In this document: piece by piece, positions 23,514 through 32,123 of the stretch | How the letters are laid out: each line of letters begins with the position of its first letter | Position numbering within the stretch: the stretch's first letter is position 1 | DNA from: Chenopodium formosanum | Taxonomy: Eukaryota > Streptophyta > Magnoliopsida > Caryophyllales > Amaranthaceae | Direction: 5' to 3' | Length of the DNA: 64,000 nt | Assembly (NCBI GenBank): GCA_024500155.1 | Contig: CM044857.1 | Span: 1,924,501 to 1,988,500, forward strand | Notes under the pieces: generated by a model | Databases searched by the model: none | The model's input: only the letters and a program-made list of their open reading frames with translations | What the model was told of the DNA's origin: nothing | Made by a program: the position numbers and the translations under genes

Positions 23514-24298
23514 TGTCACAACTCAAGCCCCACACCCACAAAGGCAGCAAGCAACGTCAATTGGGCACTAGGAAACAATATGGGCCAAGGGAGATGCCCA
23601 TGGGTGCCAGGAAGCACCTTCCCCTTAAAGAGCTTTATTTTGATTTGGGGTTGTTTTCCTAGTGAACACCCAATTAACAGTAACACAATAATGGGTCATT
23701 TGGGCGACCAAATGAAACCCAAATGAGCCCAAACTTTGGGGCCCACCGTTTTAGGACCCAATAAACAAATGGTGCAGCCGGATTTTTGAGGAGAAGTCCG
23801 GAACCTTCCAGAACGTGCTAGGGGACTCGGGATGCGTTTGGAAGCTTCTAGGACTTTCTAGGAAGCTCTTGCGCATTCTTGTAGGCCTAGAGTAGTATAT
23901 AATACTTCAGAATGATGTACATATGAGTAGGAACTCAGAAATGTATAGAAGGCTCTAGAAAAGTAAGCTTCTAGGACCCTCTATTTAAGGAGGTTAGAAT
24001 GTTCTAGAGTAGAAACCTCTAGGAACTTGGGAGACCTATAAATAGGGACCTTCCCCTCATTTTGTAAATAACTTAGACACTTGTAAACTTCTCTCAAGCA
24101 ATACAAAGCATTCTTAAAGCAATCTCTCTTGTTTCACTTACTTACTTGCTCGCTTAGCCATTTTCCTAGCTTTCTCACTTAACTTGTAGCATCGTACTTA
24201 GCATAGCTAAGGCACTTTGGGGATCCTTGACTAGAGTTGCAGGGGTAATTCTAGTAGGACGCGTGCAAGAGACTTGGGGTAAGAGTCAGCACGTGACA
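23514..24298 (+). repeat. Gypsy 3' LTR
   Basis: 785 bp, same termini as the 5' LTR. It is preceded by a G-rich polypurine tract (GGGTGGGGGAGCA, 23501-23513), the plus-strand primer. Most differences from the 5' LTR are single-base substitutions, many of them C/T or G/A. Confidence 0.95.
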
Positions 24299-24894
24299 TA
24301 TAGCTCCTTGGTGAGTGAGTTATAGCTCGTAGAGGTATTTAGAGTTGCGACGAATTTGGAGCTATAGCTCCTTGGTGAGTGAGCTATAGCTCTCGAAGAG
24401 GTTTTGGTTCGGCTAGGTTGAGCGAGAGCTTGCTTGATAGCGAGCGAAAGCTCAGGCGTGTGCAAGTGGTTAAGTCGCCTGCGATAGGCGCGCACAAGTG
24501 GTTCAGTTGCGCGCGAAGGGTCAGCGATCAGCGTTTTTTCTGCGCGTCTATCTATCTTATTCCGGATTGCTATATATATACCCTACGGTTATTTGTATCC
24601 ACACATATGATTATTAGTTGAGTAATTATTCAGAAATCTGAGTCTTTTGTGTATTTCTCATCTTTGAGATCTGAGAGAGATAACATTAGAAATCTGAGAG
24701 ACAATCAATCTGTTTTCTGTGATTGGTCTCAAATTTGTTCTAAATTTGTACTACGTTTCCCCAAAATCAATAAAATTATTACTCTCGCCTGCCCGTGGAC
24801 GTAGCCAACACAACGTTGGTGAACCACGTAAATCTGTGTTTTTCTTGTCAATTTTGCATTCGTTAATTTGTTCTTTCTTGCATCCGTGATAACA

Positions 24895-25047
24895 ACCTGT
24901 ATACTAATAACTTATTTCATTGCTTAGGTACTTCTTTCCCATATTATTTTTTGTTTTCCTTCTTGGAGAATTACATTACTTAGGTAGGTCAACCAAAAGG
25001 TCAAATATATATGCTAGAACATGAACATTGGGTATATTAATTACCAA
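24895..25047 (+). repeat. Right copy of the direct repeat flanking the retroelement block
   Basis: Begins immediately after the copia LTR end and matches 16619-16814 up to TGGGTATATTAATT. Beyond it the sequence runs into the promoter of the germin-like gene; the left copy runs into unrelated sequence. Confidence 0.8.
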
Positions 25048-25209
25048 GTCTTACCTGCTAAAAACAATAACAAAATCAAAAATCAAACCATGCATATGAC
25101 TTAATTAACATAATTAAATGACCATTTCGACCACTTTCACATGATGTAGAAGTATGTATACGTATGATTTAGGACCAATTCAGCTCCTAAATAGTGCATT
25201 ATCTATAAC

Positions 25210-25217
25210 TATATAAA
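25210..25217 (+). promoter_or_regulatory. TATA box of the germin-like gene
   Basis: TATATAAA followed by GGGACC, 102 bp before the start codon, with a purine/AAC-rich leader after it. The same arrangement (TATAAAAA at 35705-35712) remains in front of the germin-like pseudogene. Confidence 0.7.
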
Positions 25218-25318
25218 GGGACCTTTGCAATGCCTAAGAACCATAACAACTCACAACTCACAGATAATCTTTTCAGAGAAAAAAGGTCATCATAGCAGCA
25301 GAATTTGGAAAGGAAACC

Positions 25319-26103
25319 ATGGCAGCTTACAGATTATTCGCATACTTAACCTTTGCAGCCCTTACTTTCTCTGTTGCATATGCCACTGATCCTACACAGC
25401 TCCAGGATTTTTGCGTCGCCACTAATGACATGAATAATGTTTGTAAGATTCAGTTTTAATTCCTATCATGCAGGATTAGTACTTCTTATGTCTGTTCAAA
25501 TTAGCATTAACACAATTACTTATCATTCTGTAAATATCTGCAGTGTTTGTAAATGGGCTATTCTGCAAGAATCCAATGGCAGTCACAGCAGACGATTTCT
25601 TCAAAAATGGCCTAGACAAACCTGGTAATACCGACAATATGCTTGGCTCAGCTGTCACTCCAGTGGCTGCAGCACAATTGCCAGGACTTAACACCCTTGG
25701 CATATCACTTGCTAGGCTCGATTTTGCACCATATGGCCTTGTTGCTCCCCACACACACCCCCGTGCAACTGAGATTTTCACAGTGGTGGAGGGTACCATC
25801 TATGTTGGTTTTGTGACCTCTAACCCAGCAGATAATAGTGCAAATAAGCTCTTTACCAAAGTTCTTAAAAAGGGAGATGTGTTTGTTTTCCCACAAGGTC
25901 TGATTCACTTTCAGCTCAATGTTGGTAAAACACCTGCTTTTGCCCTTTCCGCCTTGAGTAGCCAGAATCCGGGTGTTGTCACTATTGGTAATGCAGTTTT
26001 TGGATCTCAACCACCTATCTCCATCGATGTTCTTTCCAAGGCATTTCAGCTAGATGCTAATGTGATCAAGCAAATCCAGGCTAAGTTCGCGATGACCTCT
26101 TAA
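25319..26103 (+). CDS. GLP: Germin-like protein (secreted cupin)
   Basis: Exons 25319-25442 and 25544-26103 (GTAAGA...CTGCAG), 227 residues, normal for the family. A signal peptide (MAAYRLFAYLTFAALTFSVAYA) is followed by ATDPTQLQDFCVA. The two Cys that form the germin disulphide are in DFCVA and LFCKN. Germin box 1 is HTHPRATEIFTVVEG and box 2 is GDVFVFPQGLIHFQLN; together they supply the three His and one Glu that bind manganese. The protein would be an apoplastic, probably oligomeric cupin; family members have oxalate oxidase, superoxide dismutase or no known activity, so the reaction is open. A truncated sister copy lies at 35.8 kb. Confidence 0.96.
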
Positions 26104-27194
26104 TTTTCTTTTTTCTTTTTTATAGCTGTGGATTAATAACACAGTATTGATTTAATAAAAGAATCCTTTGTATCGTACCAGTAAAAATTTTTCTTTGTAT
26201 TATCCAACATAAAAATATATAATGAGAAATAATGTTATTACAATGATTATTGAATTGTATGTGTAATATGTCATAGGAAAGAATGAGTGATTGCCTTTTA
26301 AGTTTGGTACGATTTTCAACTTCAATGTATTTTTTTCTGATAACATTCAATGTTTTCAAGAAATAACTCTCTATGTTTCTGTGAAACTTATTTAAATCGA
26401 AGAATTACAAAAATCATAGGTTGTTTTTGTGATGTAATAGACAAGGTTGACATCAGTGAAACAGAGGACTTACCTGATCACAGATCATATGATAAACTCC
26501 ATTGCTTTTGATTCTGCTCCCTTAAAGTATAGACCGAGCTGGGAACTTCACCAGATCACTACACAAGTTGTGACAAAATCATCGGAGTACACTCAATAAT
26601 ATGCTGTTTCATGTACATTTGGTGTATCATGCCTATATAAGATAATTTCAGTTACACATGATGCATTCCAAAGAAGAGACTGTTTTAAATCAATGTTTTT
26701 GAAGCATTAGGTGCAAAAAACCAATCACAATTGGCGTTAGTTTGAGGTCTAAGCTAAATCTTTAGATCAAATCAACTAAATTAGATCTCTCCAGCACTAA
26801 CATAATTACACCCTTCCTACAGATGAATTAATATTAGAGATTTTATCTCAATTAGGCCGATGTTTTCCATCAGCTCAATTAAACTATCAAAGTAATTGGG
26901 CTATTATTTTTGTCCCTGCTATGGAACCATCTGCCTGAGTAGCCTTCAGAATTCTCGAGTACTTCCTCTGACCATTGCCTTGCTTATTGACTTCCTATCA
27001 GAATGTGCACTTTTCATCGAAATGGGATCTTTATATGAGCACCAAATTCGTCAAGTCCAAGATGAAGCCTCCTTTTTGAGCCTTAGCCTTTTGCCTCTCC
27101 ATTGAACAAATAATCAACACGAGCATCCAATCATAAACTGTGGCATACTGGCAGTCTAGTATGTTTTTGTCCTCCCAAATCCGTGTGTTTCAAC
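26104..27194. other. Intergenic region after the germin-like gene
   Basis: 3' untranslated region and AT-rich spacer. A short piece near 26470-26570 has exon-like composition and a possible minus-strand donor, but it matches no family that I know. No gene called. Confidence 0.5.
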
Positions 27195-27452
27195 AATTTT
27201 AATTTCTTCCATTTTTATATGTATTAGTGCAGGAGGTAGGGGATCACCAGTCACTGCTAACACTATGATCATATAGTGTACAAAGTCATTTATGTGCTTA
27301 GCAATATTACTGAATATATCATGCGGAGTATGTAACAACTAACAACATTATGCAGAGTTGAAGGCAGATAGTTCCTGAACCTTGCGTTCATGCATTGCTA
27401 CTACTCATTTAACTGATGTAAGGCACAGACTACTGCAATGAAACATAGGGAG
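27195..27452 (-). pseudogene. Decayed fragment of the acyl-activating enzyme gene (copy 1)
   Basis: Co-linear with the middle of exon 2 of the enzyme gene (about 10765-11030) in the same orientation. Shared words include CTTCCATTTT, TACTGAATATATC, CAATGAAACATAGG and GGAGGTAGGGGA-type sequence. Indels destroy the frame. It encodes nothing and is a relic of a local duplication. Confidence 0.75.
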
Positions 27453-27735
27453 AATTAAGTGACTTTGGTCAGTCCATCCAAGTCTAGCAGGTATTTATCT
27501 AGTTTGCTTGAACCATATCCATGGAGTTCGGCTACCTACACCACTACAATTTATAAACTATCATTGTTAACGGCTTTGTCCCCCACGAGAGTTGGAATTT
27601 TATCAAGCCTTTGTACTTGTACTCTCCCATTAGACCATAGTAATACGACTCGTAGCATAACATGAAATGTGTAGTACTCCGTATGCACCAAGATTAAGCC
27701 GTAAGAGGTAAAATGGGTCAAGTAAAAATATTAAC

Positions 27736-28664
27736 GGTTTTTTCACCATATAATACCGAGTTTTAACTTAATTCACCATATACCACCAAAAACTTTCTTA
27801 TTCACCATGTACCATTGAGTTCCTGTGCAATACCACAAAATACCTTTTTGGGTAACTGCCGTAAGTCTGTCGTTAGCCTGTCATTTGGGGTATTTTACTA
27901 ATTTAATTCACCATATACTCATTTTTATAAAGTTATTTTACCATATACCATTAAATTAAAAGATATTTCACTATATACTTAGAAATTACAACGATTATTT
28001 TTTTAAAAAAAATTAGTCGTTGACTGTTATAACGAATAGTTTATGTACATAATACTTGAGGGATTGAAACAGCACTTTACCCTTATCAAAACATTTGCAA
28101 AGATGTAAACACACTCGATATCGTTATTGTCATCTTATATGCATACATAAGAATGCCAAACAAAGCTTGTACATGTGGGAAGAAATTTGCAATAAGGAGC
28201 TGTGATTCGACAAAATATCCATAAAATTTGTACTATAAGTGTGATATATGAGAGAAATTTCGATGGTGCAAGGGTAATGCCGAGCAAAATGTCCTTTCGG
28301 GTTATGAATTTCAAAGCAGAGGAAGTATAGACATACAATGTCATGGAGACGAGAGTATGTTGAAGGAGCTCAAGAGAAGAGTAGTGAAGCAACAAAAAAT
28401 AGTAGATGCAACAATTAAAATAGCCGTTGCAAATTCTAGGTATATAGTGAAATATTTTTTAATTTAATGGTATCTAGTGAAATAACTTTATAAACATGGG
28501 TGTATAGTGAATTAGTAAAATACCTGAAACGGCAAACTAACGACAGTTATCAAAAAATGTATTTTATATTATCACAGGAACTCGATGGTACATGATGAAT
28601 TAGAAAGTTTTTAAAAATATACGGTGAATTAAGTTAAAACTCAGTGGTATATGGTGAAAATTCC
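27736..28664. mobile_element. Mutator-like element with long terminal inverted repeats
   Basis: About 929 bp with inverted ends of roughly 250 bp (GGTTTTTTCACCATATA at the left against GGAATTTTCACCATATA from the right; further shared words GAGTTTTAACTTAATTCACC and CATGTACCAT). Flanked by a 10-bp direct duplication AAAATATTAA (27725-27734 and 28665-28674). Long TIRs starting GG plus a 9-11 bp duplication are typical of TIR-MULEs. There is no transposase; the centre holds a broken GRF zinc-finger frame. Confidence 0.85.
28153..28467 (+). pseudogene. GRF-type zinc-finger-like reading frame inside the MULE
   Basis: From the ATG at 28153 one frame runs to a TAA at 28465, inside the right TIR, with two internal stops. 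It reads MPNKACTCGKKFAIRSCDST, then (after KYP and the first stop) NLYYKCDI and EKFRW, the spacing of a GRF zinc finger (CxCG, S/T, NPxxxFYxC, C/FxW), followed by a charged helical tail LKELKRRVVKQQKIVD. Such small GRF plus coiled-coil proteins are often carried by plant DNA transposons. Similarity is by eye and weak at the middle Cys positions. Confidence 0.5.
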
Positions 28665-28821
28665 AAAATATTAATATATCTCCATTATAAACTATTACAA
28701 CAATTAGACTTTTTATGTCAAATCCGAGATAGTACATGATTACTAAACCCAAATCGTTGACTACAAAATCTACACAGTAAACTAGCAAGACCCGAGTGCA
28801 AAAACTTCCCGCCCTTTGTTC

Positions 28822-28829
28822 TATATATA
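28822..28829 (+). promoter_or_regulatory. TATA box of the MIZ1-like gene
   Basis: TATATATA followed by CCC, 93 bp upstream of the ATG at 28922, in an otherwise C/T-rich leader. Confidence 0.65.
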
Positions 28830-28921
28830 CCCAATTAAACTGAAGTCGTAATTACTATTCATTCCTCTATTTCCTAAACTCAAAATTGTACTCACCCAAA
28901 TTCTCTCTCCTCAACCAAAAA

Positions 28922-29659
28922 ATGTCAAAAATAGAATTCCTCCGTCGTATGCTCCTCGGCTGCTTCACCGTGACCACCGCACCCACCGCCTCCGCCACCA
29001 CAACCACCACCACCACCACGACCACCAAGAAACGCCTGAGCACCTCTCTAAGAGACGACATTCTCTTCGACTCATACAAAACTCATGATTCTTTCGACAA
29101 TGACGACGACGACAATGACAACGACAACAACATTGTGATTTCCGAAATGGCAGCACCACCGCGCCCCTCGAAATCGATGGTAATCTGCACCTTCTTCGGG
29201 CAGCGAGGTGGGTCCCACTCCCATGTCTGGTTTTGCGTCCAACTCAACCGTCTCTCTCCGAAACCATCTCTCCTTCTAGAACTTTCTCTCTCCACTCGAA
29301 ACCTCGTTCAAGAAATGCGATGCGGGCTCCTTCGTATTGCTTTGGAGTGCAACAGCTTGGAATTCAGCTCTTGCCCTCTTCATCAAGTCCCCGTTTGGAG
29401 CGCTTTCTGCAACGGAAGACGGGTCGGGTTTGCGGCCCGGCGAAAGCCCAATCAAGAAACCCGAGAAATGTTGAAGAAGATGGAGAGTATTACAGTGGGT
29501 GCTGGAGTAATTGAAGAATTGATGTATATGAGGGCCAATTATGAATGGGTTGTTGGAGGTGCCAATTCTCAGTCCTTTCATTTGATCAGCCCGGATGATG
29601 GCCCGGCTCAAGAGCTCAGTGTTTTCTTGCTCAGGTCTTCTTCTTCTTCTGTCTCATAA
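28922..29659 (+). CDS. MIZU-KUSSEI 1-like protein (DUF617), intronless
   Basis: 245 residues from the first ATG. The N-terminus is low complexity: a Thr/Ala run (about 18-35) and an Asp/Asn run (about 60-72). The MIZ1 domain follows from about residue 85: VICTFFGQRGG, LLLELSLSTRNLVQEMRCG, LLRIALEC, PVWSAFCNGRRVGFAARR, VGAGVI, MYMRANYEWVVGG, SFHLISPD and the closing QELSVFLLR. In Arabidopsis the founding member is needed for root hydrotropism and sits at the ER membrane; most paralogues have no known role, so the function here is only family-level. Single-exon structure is normal for this family. Confidence 0.94.
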   Translation: MSKIEFLRRMLLGCFTVTTAPTASATTTTTTTTTTKKRLSTSLRDDILFDSYKTHDSFDNDDDDNDNDNNIVISEMAAPPRPSKSMVICTFFGQRGGSHSHVWFCVQLNRLSPKPSLLLELSLSTRNLVQEMRCGLLRIALECNSLEFSSCPLHQVPVWSAFCNGRRVGFAARRKPNQETREMLKKMESITVGAGVIEELMYMRANYEWVVGGANSQSFHLISPDDGPAQELSVFLLRSSSSSVS

Positions 29660-30111
29660 CTCTATCAGGGCATTTTCGGTACTAACTTTTTTTTTACTTG
29701 GCTCCGTTTTCTAGACAGAAAGGTGCTTGAAAACTATGCGTTTTCGACTTCTTACTTTATGGGGTCTTGACTTCTTTCTTTAATTCTTTTAATTGTAACC
29801 TTTTTTTTCCTTATAATTCTTGTAAAAGATAGTCTAATTGATTCCTGGTGGGAATTAGAGTGTTATGGATGGAATATTGATTGTTTTGGTATGTTTGTAT
29901 GTAAAGATTGATTGGCAATAGGAAAAGAGATTGATGGTGCACTGTAATAATTGAAAGCTGATACAATGCAGAAGATGCATGAAAGCACATTGTTGATTAA
30001 GTGAGGAAATCATTGCTTTAGTAATCAACCAATTTTAAAACATATATAGAAGATTTATATTTTATCCGTTTGTTTTTTACTTGATCGGTTATATTTATCA
30101 TGCTTGTCATT
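29660..30111. other. 3' region of the MIZ1-like gene
   Basis: T-rich 3' untranslated sequence followed by AT-rich spacer, ending at the target duplication of the hAT MITE. No gene seen. Confidence 0.55.
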
Positions 30112-30647
30112 TAGAGCTGGCAATTGCACTCGAACCCGCGGATAATCGATCCACCCGATCCGAAAATATGGATAAAAACCCGATCAAAGGCGGATTATAA
30201 ATGAATGACGGGTGACGGATCGGGTCGGATTCAGGAGGACCTTCATCCAACCTGTCACCCGATCCACCCATCCATCCACATAAATATATTAATAGTCATT
30301 TAATAAACATAAACTAATATTAAAATAAATAAAAATATATATAATATTTACTACATCTAGAAGCTACTGATAGAATGGAGAATTAACTACAGTCAACTGT
30401 TTAATTCATGGGTGTTGATATTAGTGAATTACATTTCCAAATCTAAGTTTTTTATTTAAAAAAATTAGAATGCAAATAAAACTTGAATTTCACCCATTTA
30501 TCACCCGATTCATCCGTAGATGATGGATGGATTAGATATAGATGAAGTTTGGATCGGGTGACGGATGGTTTGGGTGATGGATTGGTATAGGTGGATGGAT
30601 GCAGATGGAGCATAATCTGACCCGTATCCGATCCATTGCCAGCCCTA
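30112..30647. mobile_element. hAT-type MITE with 8-bp target duplication
   Basis: 536 bp with ends TAGAGCTGGCAATTG and (from the right) TAGGGCTGGCAATGG, flanked by TTGTCATT on both sides (30104-30111 and 30648-30655). TAG-start inverted repeats and an 8-bp duplication are diagnostic of hAT. The subterminal parts repeat GGATCGGGT / ACCCGATCC words, as binding-site clusters in hAT elements do. No transposase. Confidence 0.92.
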
Positions 30648-30655
30648 TTGTCATT

Positions 30656-32115
30656 GCATATCTTTAAGCATCAATAACTTTAATTCTTCACTAGTTTTGT
30701 GTCTCATGCGATGCTTGGGTTGTTTATTGAATTTTAAGATAAATTTTTAATCTATACATCAAATTTTAAAATATATCATTATACAAAATTAGTTAGGAAT
30801 TGATGTGCTTTTGTGACGATTTGCTATCTAGTAGGCATGTAATGACTAATAATATTGTTAGTGAAAATGTTCGATTTAATACATTAAAAAAAATTAGCAA
30901 TAAATAAATAAAATAAAATAAATGTTCAAAGCCCATTGAGTTGACCCAAATTCAAAACTTTGGGCAAGGGTTGAACATTTCTTGACTCGTAACCTGAAGT
31001 GACCTAATTTGAGATGACTCATGATTCGACCCTTATTGACAGATCTACATAGTAACAAAATTCTATTAGATTGTGAAATACATTATTTTAACCAATTAGT
31101 ATATATTATAAATGGATGTTTTATGATTTGAGATACTTCCTTCGCTCCAAAAATTTTATGATATAAAAAATAAATTTATATGATAGTTTTTGAGAATTAT
31201 AATCTAATAATTTTTTTGAATAAAATTATAATTCAATTTGTACATCTGAAATATTGGTATTTTATCAAAAATAAAACTCTAAACTAACAATTTTATCCTA
31301 AAATTCTATCCAAATTTGATTGAAAAACTTATATATATATAGGGGTTTTTTTCCCGAATTTTTCGAGAGCCACGTAGGATTTAATTTTTTCAGCGCACCA
31401 TATAGGATAATAAATTTTAGTGGTAACCAATTAAATACGAGATTATTAACTTCTTTCAGAATTAAATAATTTAAGTGACACGTAAGCAAAATTGGCGAAT
31501 GAGATTTCCCAGTTTATATTAATTAAATATAAAATATTATCTTTTGATAACAGGAATTTTTTCTAAATATATAACAAATTTTAGCGCGCGCACACACACA
31601 CACACATATATATATATATAATTATTTTTAAAAATTCAAACAAACCGTGCATCGCATGGGCTTCATCTAGTATAATTCTACACTAACCTTTTTATCTTAT
31701 GAAATCTATTTAACTCTATTCAATATGGCGCGACACTTGGCGAAAAGTTAGAATGCCAAGTGTCGCTGACTCTTGACCTGGCTAAAAGTTTAGCTTTATA
31801 TATTAGTTATATGATAGTTAATTACTATTAAGACAAATCTAACAAGATTTCACGCAAATATGTTTTTTTTTTCTTAAATATAATTTACCAAAGACAATCA
31901 AAGAAGGGTTAGTAAATATTGTAAAAGTAAAAACCAGTAAGTATAAATAAACAGAGGAAATATTTTATTTTTTTTATAGAGTACCTGTATTGGCTTTTGA
32001 TGGTAATAGGGTGATCTCACACGCGTTGGGCCGTAAGACCAGACGAGTAGGATGTAACATTGGTATAGCTACTCTATACTTTTTTTTTTCACACGCGACA
32101 TTGTATATTTCTCTA
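30656..32115. other. AT-rich spacer with transposon debris
   Basis: No gene. It contains a (CA)n(TA)n microsatellite at about 31586-31620, a possible Helitron 3' end at about 31646-31671 and a perfect 12-bp inverted repeat at 31730-31766; the last two are discussed under findings. Confidence 0.55.
31646..31671 (+). mobile_element. Possible Helitron 3' terminus
   Basis: CCGTGCATCGCATGG can form a short hairpin (one mismatch) and is followed about 7 bases later by CTAG then T. A 3' hairpin plus CTRR before T is the Helitron signature. No matching 5' TC end was fixed, so the element's extent is unknown. Confidence 0.35.
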
Positions 32116-32123
32116 GTAATTTG

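Larger units (their letters stand above)
18002..24298 (+). mobile_element. Ty3/gypsy chromovirus LTR retrotransposon, nested in copia LTR
   Basis: A full-length but decayed element of 6.3 kb: 5' LTR, tRNA-Met primer site, gag, pol (protease, reverse transcriptase, RNase H, integrase, C-terminal chromodomain), polypurine tract, 3' LTR. LTR termini are TGTCAC/GTGACA. The flanks show a 4-bp TATA duplication (17998-18001, 24299-24302). The domain order with integrase last and a chromodomain defines chromoviruses; the exact clade was not determined. By eye the LTRs differ at about 20 of 785 positions, so the insertion is fairly young (on the order of one to two million years under usual plant rates). 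Frameshifts and stops mean it is non-autonomous now. Confidence 0.95.
17832..24894 (+). mobile_element. Copia 3' LTR, split by a nested gypsy element
   Basis: The LTR starts TGTTGAAAATATGCC at 17832 and ends CCGTGATAACA at 24894, giving the TGTT...AACA ends of copia LTRs. Only 17832-18001 and 24299-24894 belong to it (about 760 bp once the 4-bp duplication is removed); the rest is a gypsy element. It has a TATA-like CTATATATACCC near 24570 and a leader-like 3' part. Around the insertion point lies a tandem repeat of about 66 bp (CTATAGCTCGTAGAGG ... GAATTTGGAGCTATAGCTCC), one copy on each side of the gypsy element. Confidence 0.75.

Noticed and set aside
26470..26570. Exon-like piece with a possible minus-strand GTAAGT donor
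   Set aside because: Peptide contains a stop and matches nothing recognisable; no partner exons nearby.
28867..29611. Several minus-strand and other-frame reading frames over the MIZ1-like gene
   Set aside because: Shadows of the real gene; they consist of Val/Arg runs from the ACC repeats and lack any family motif.
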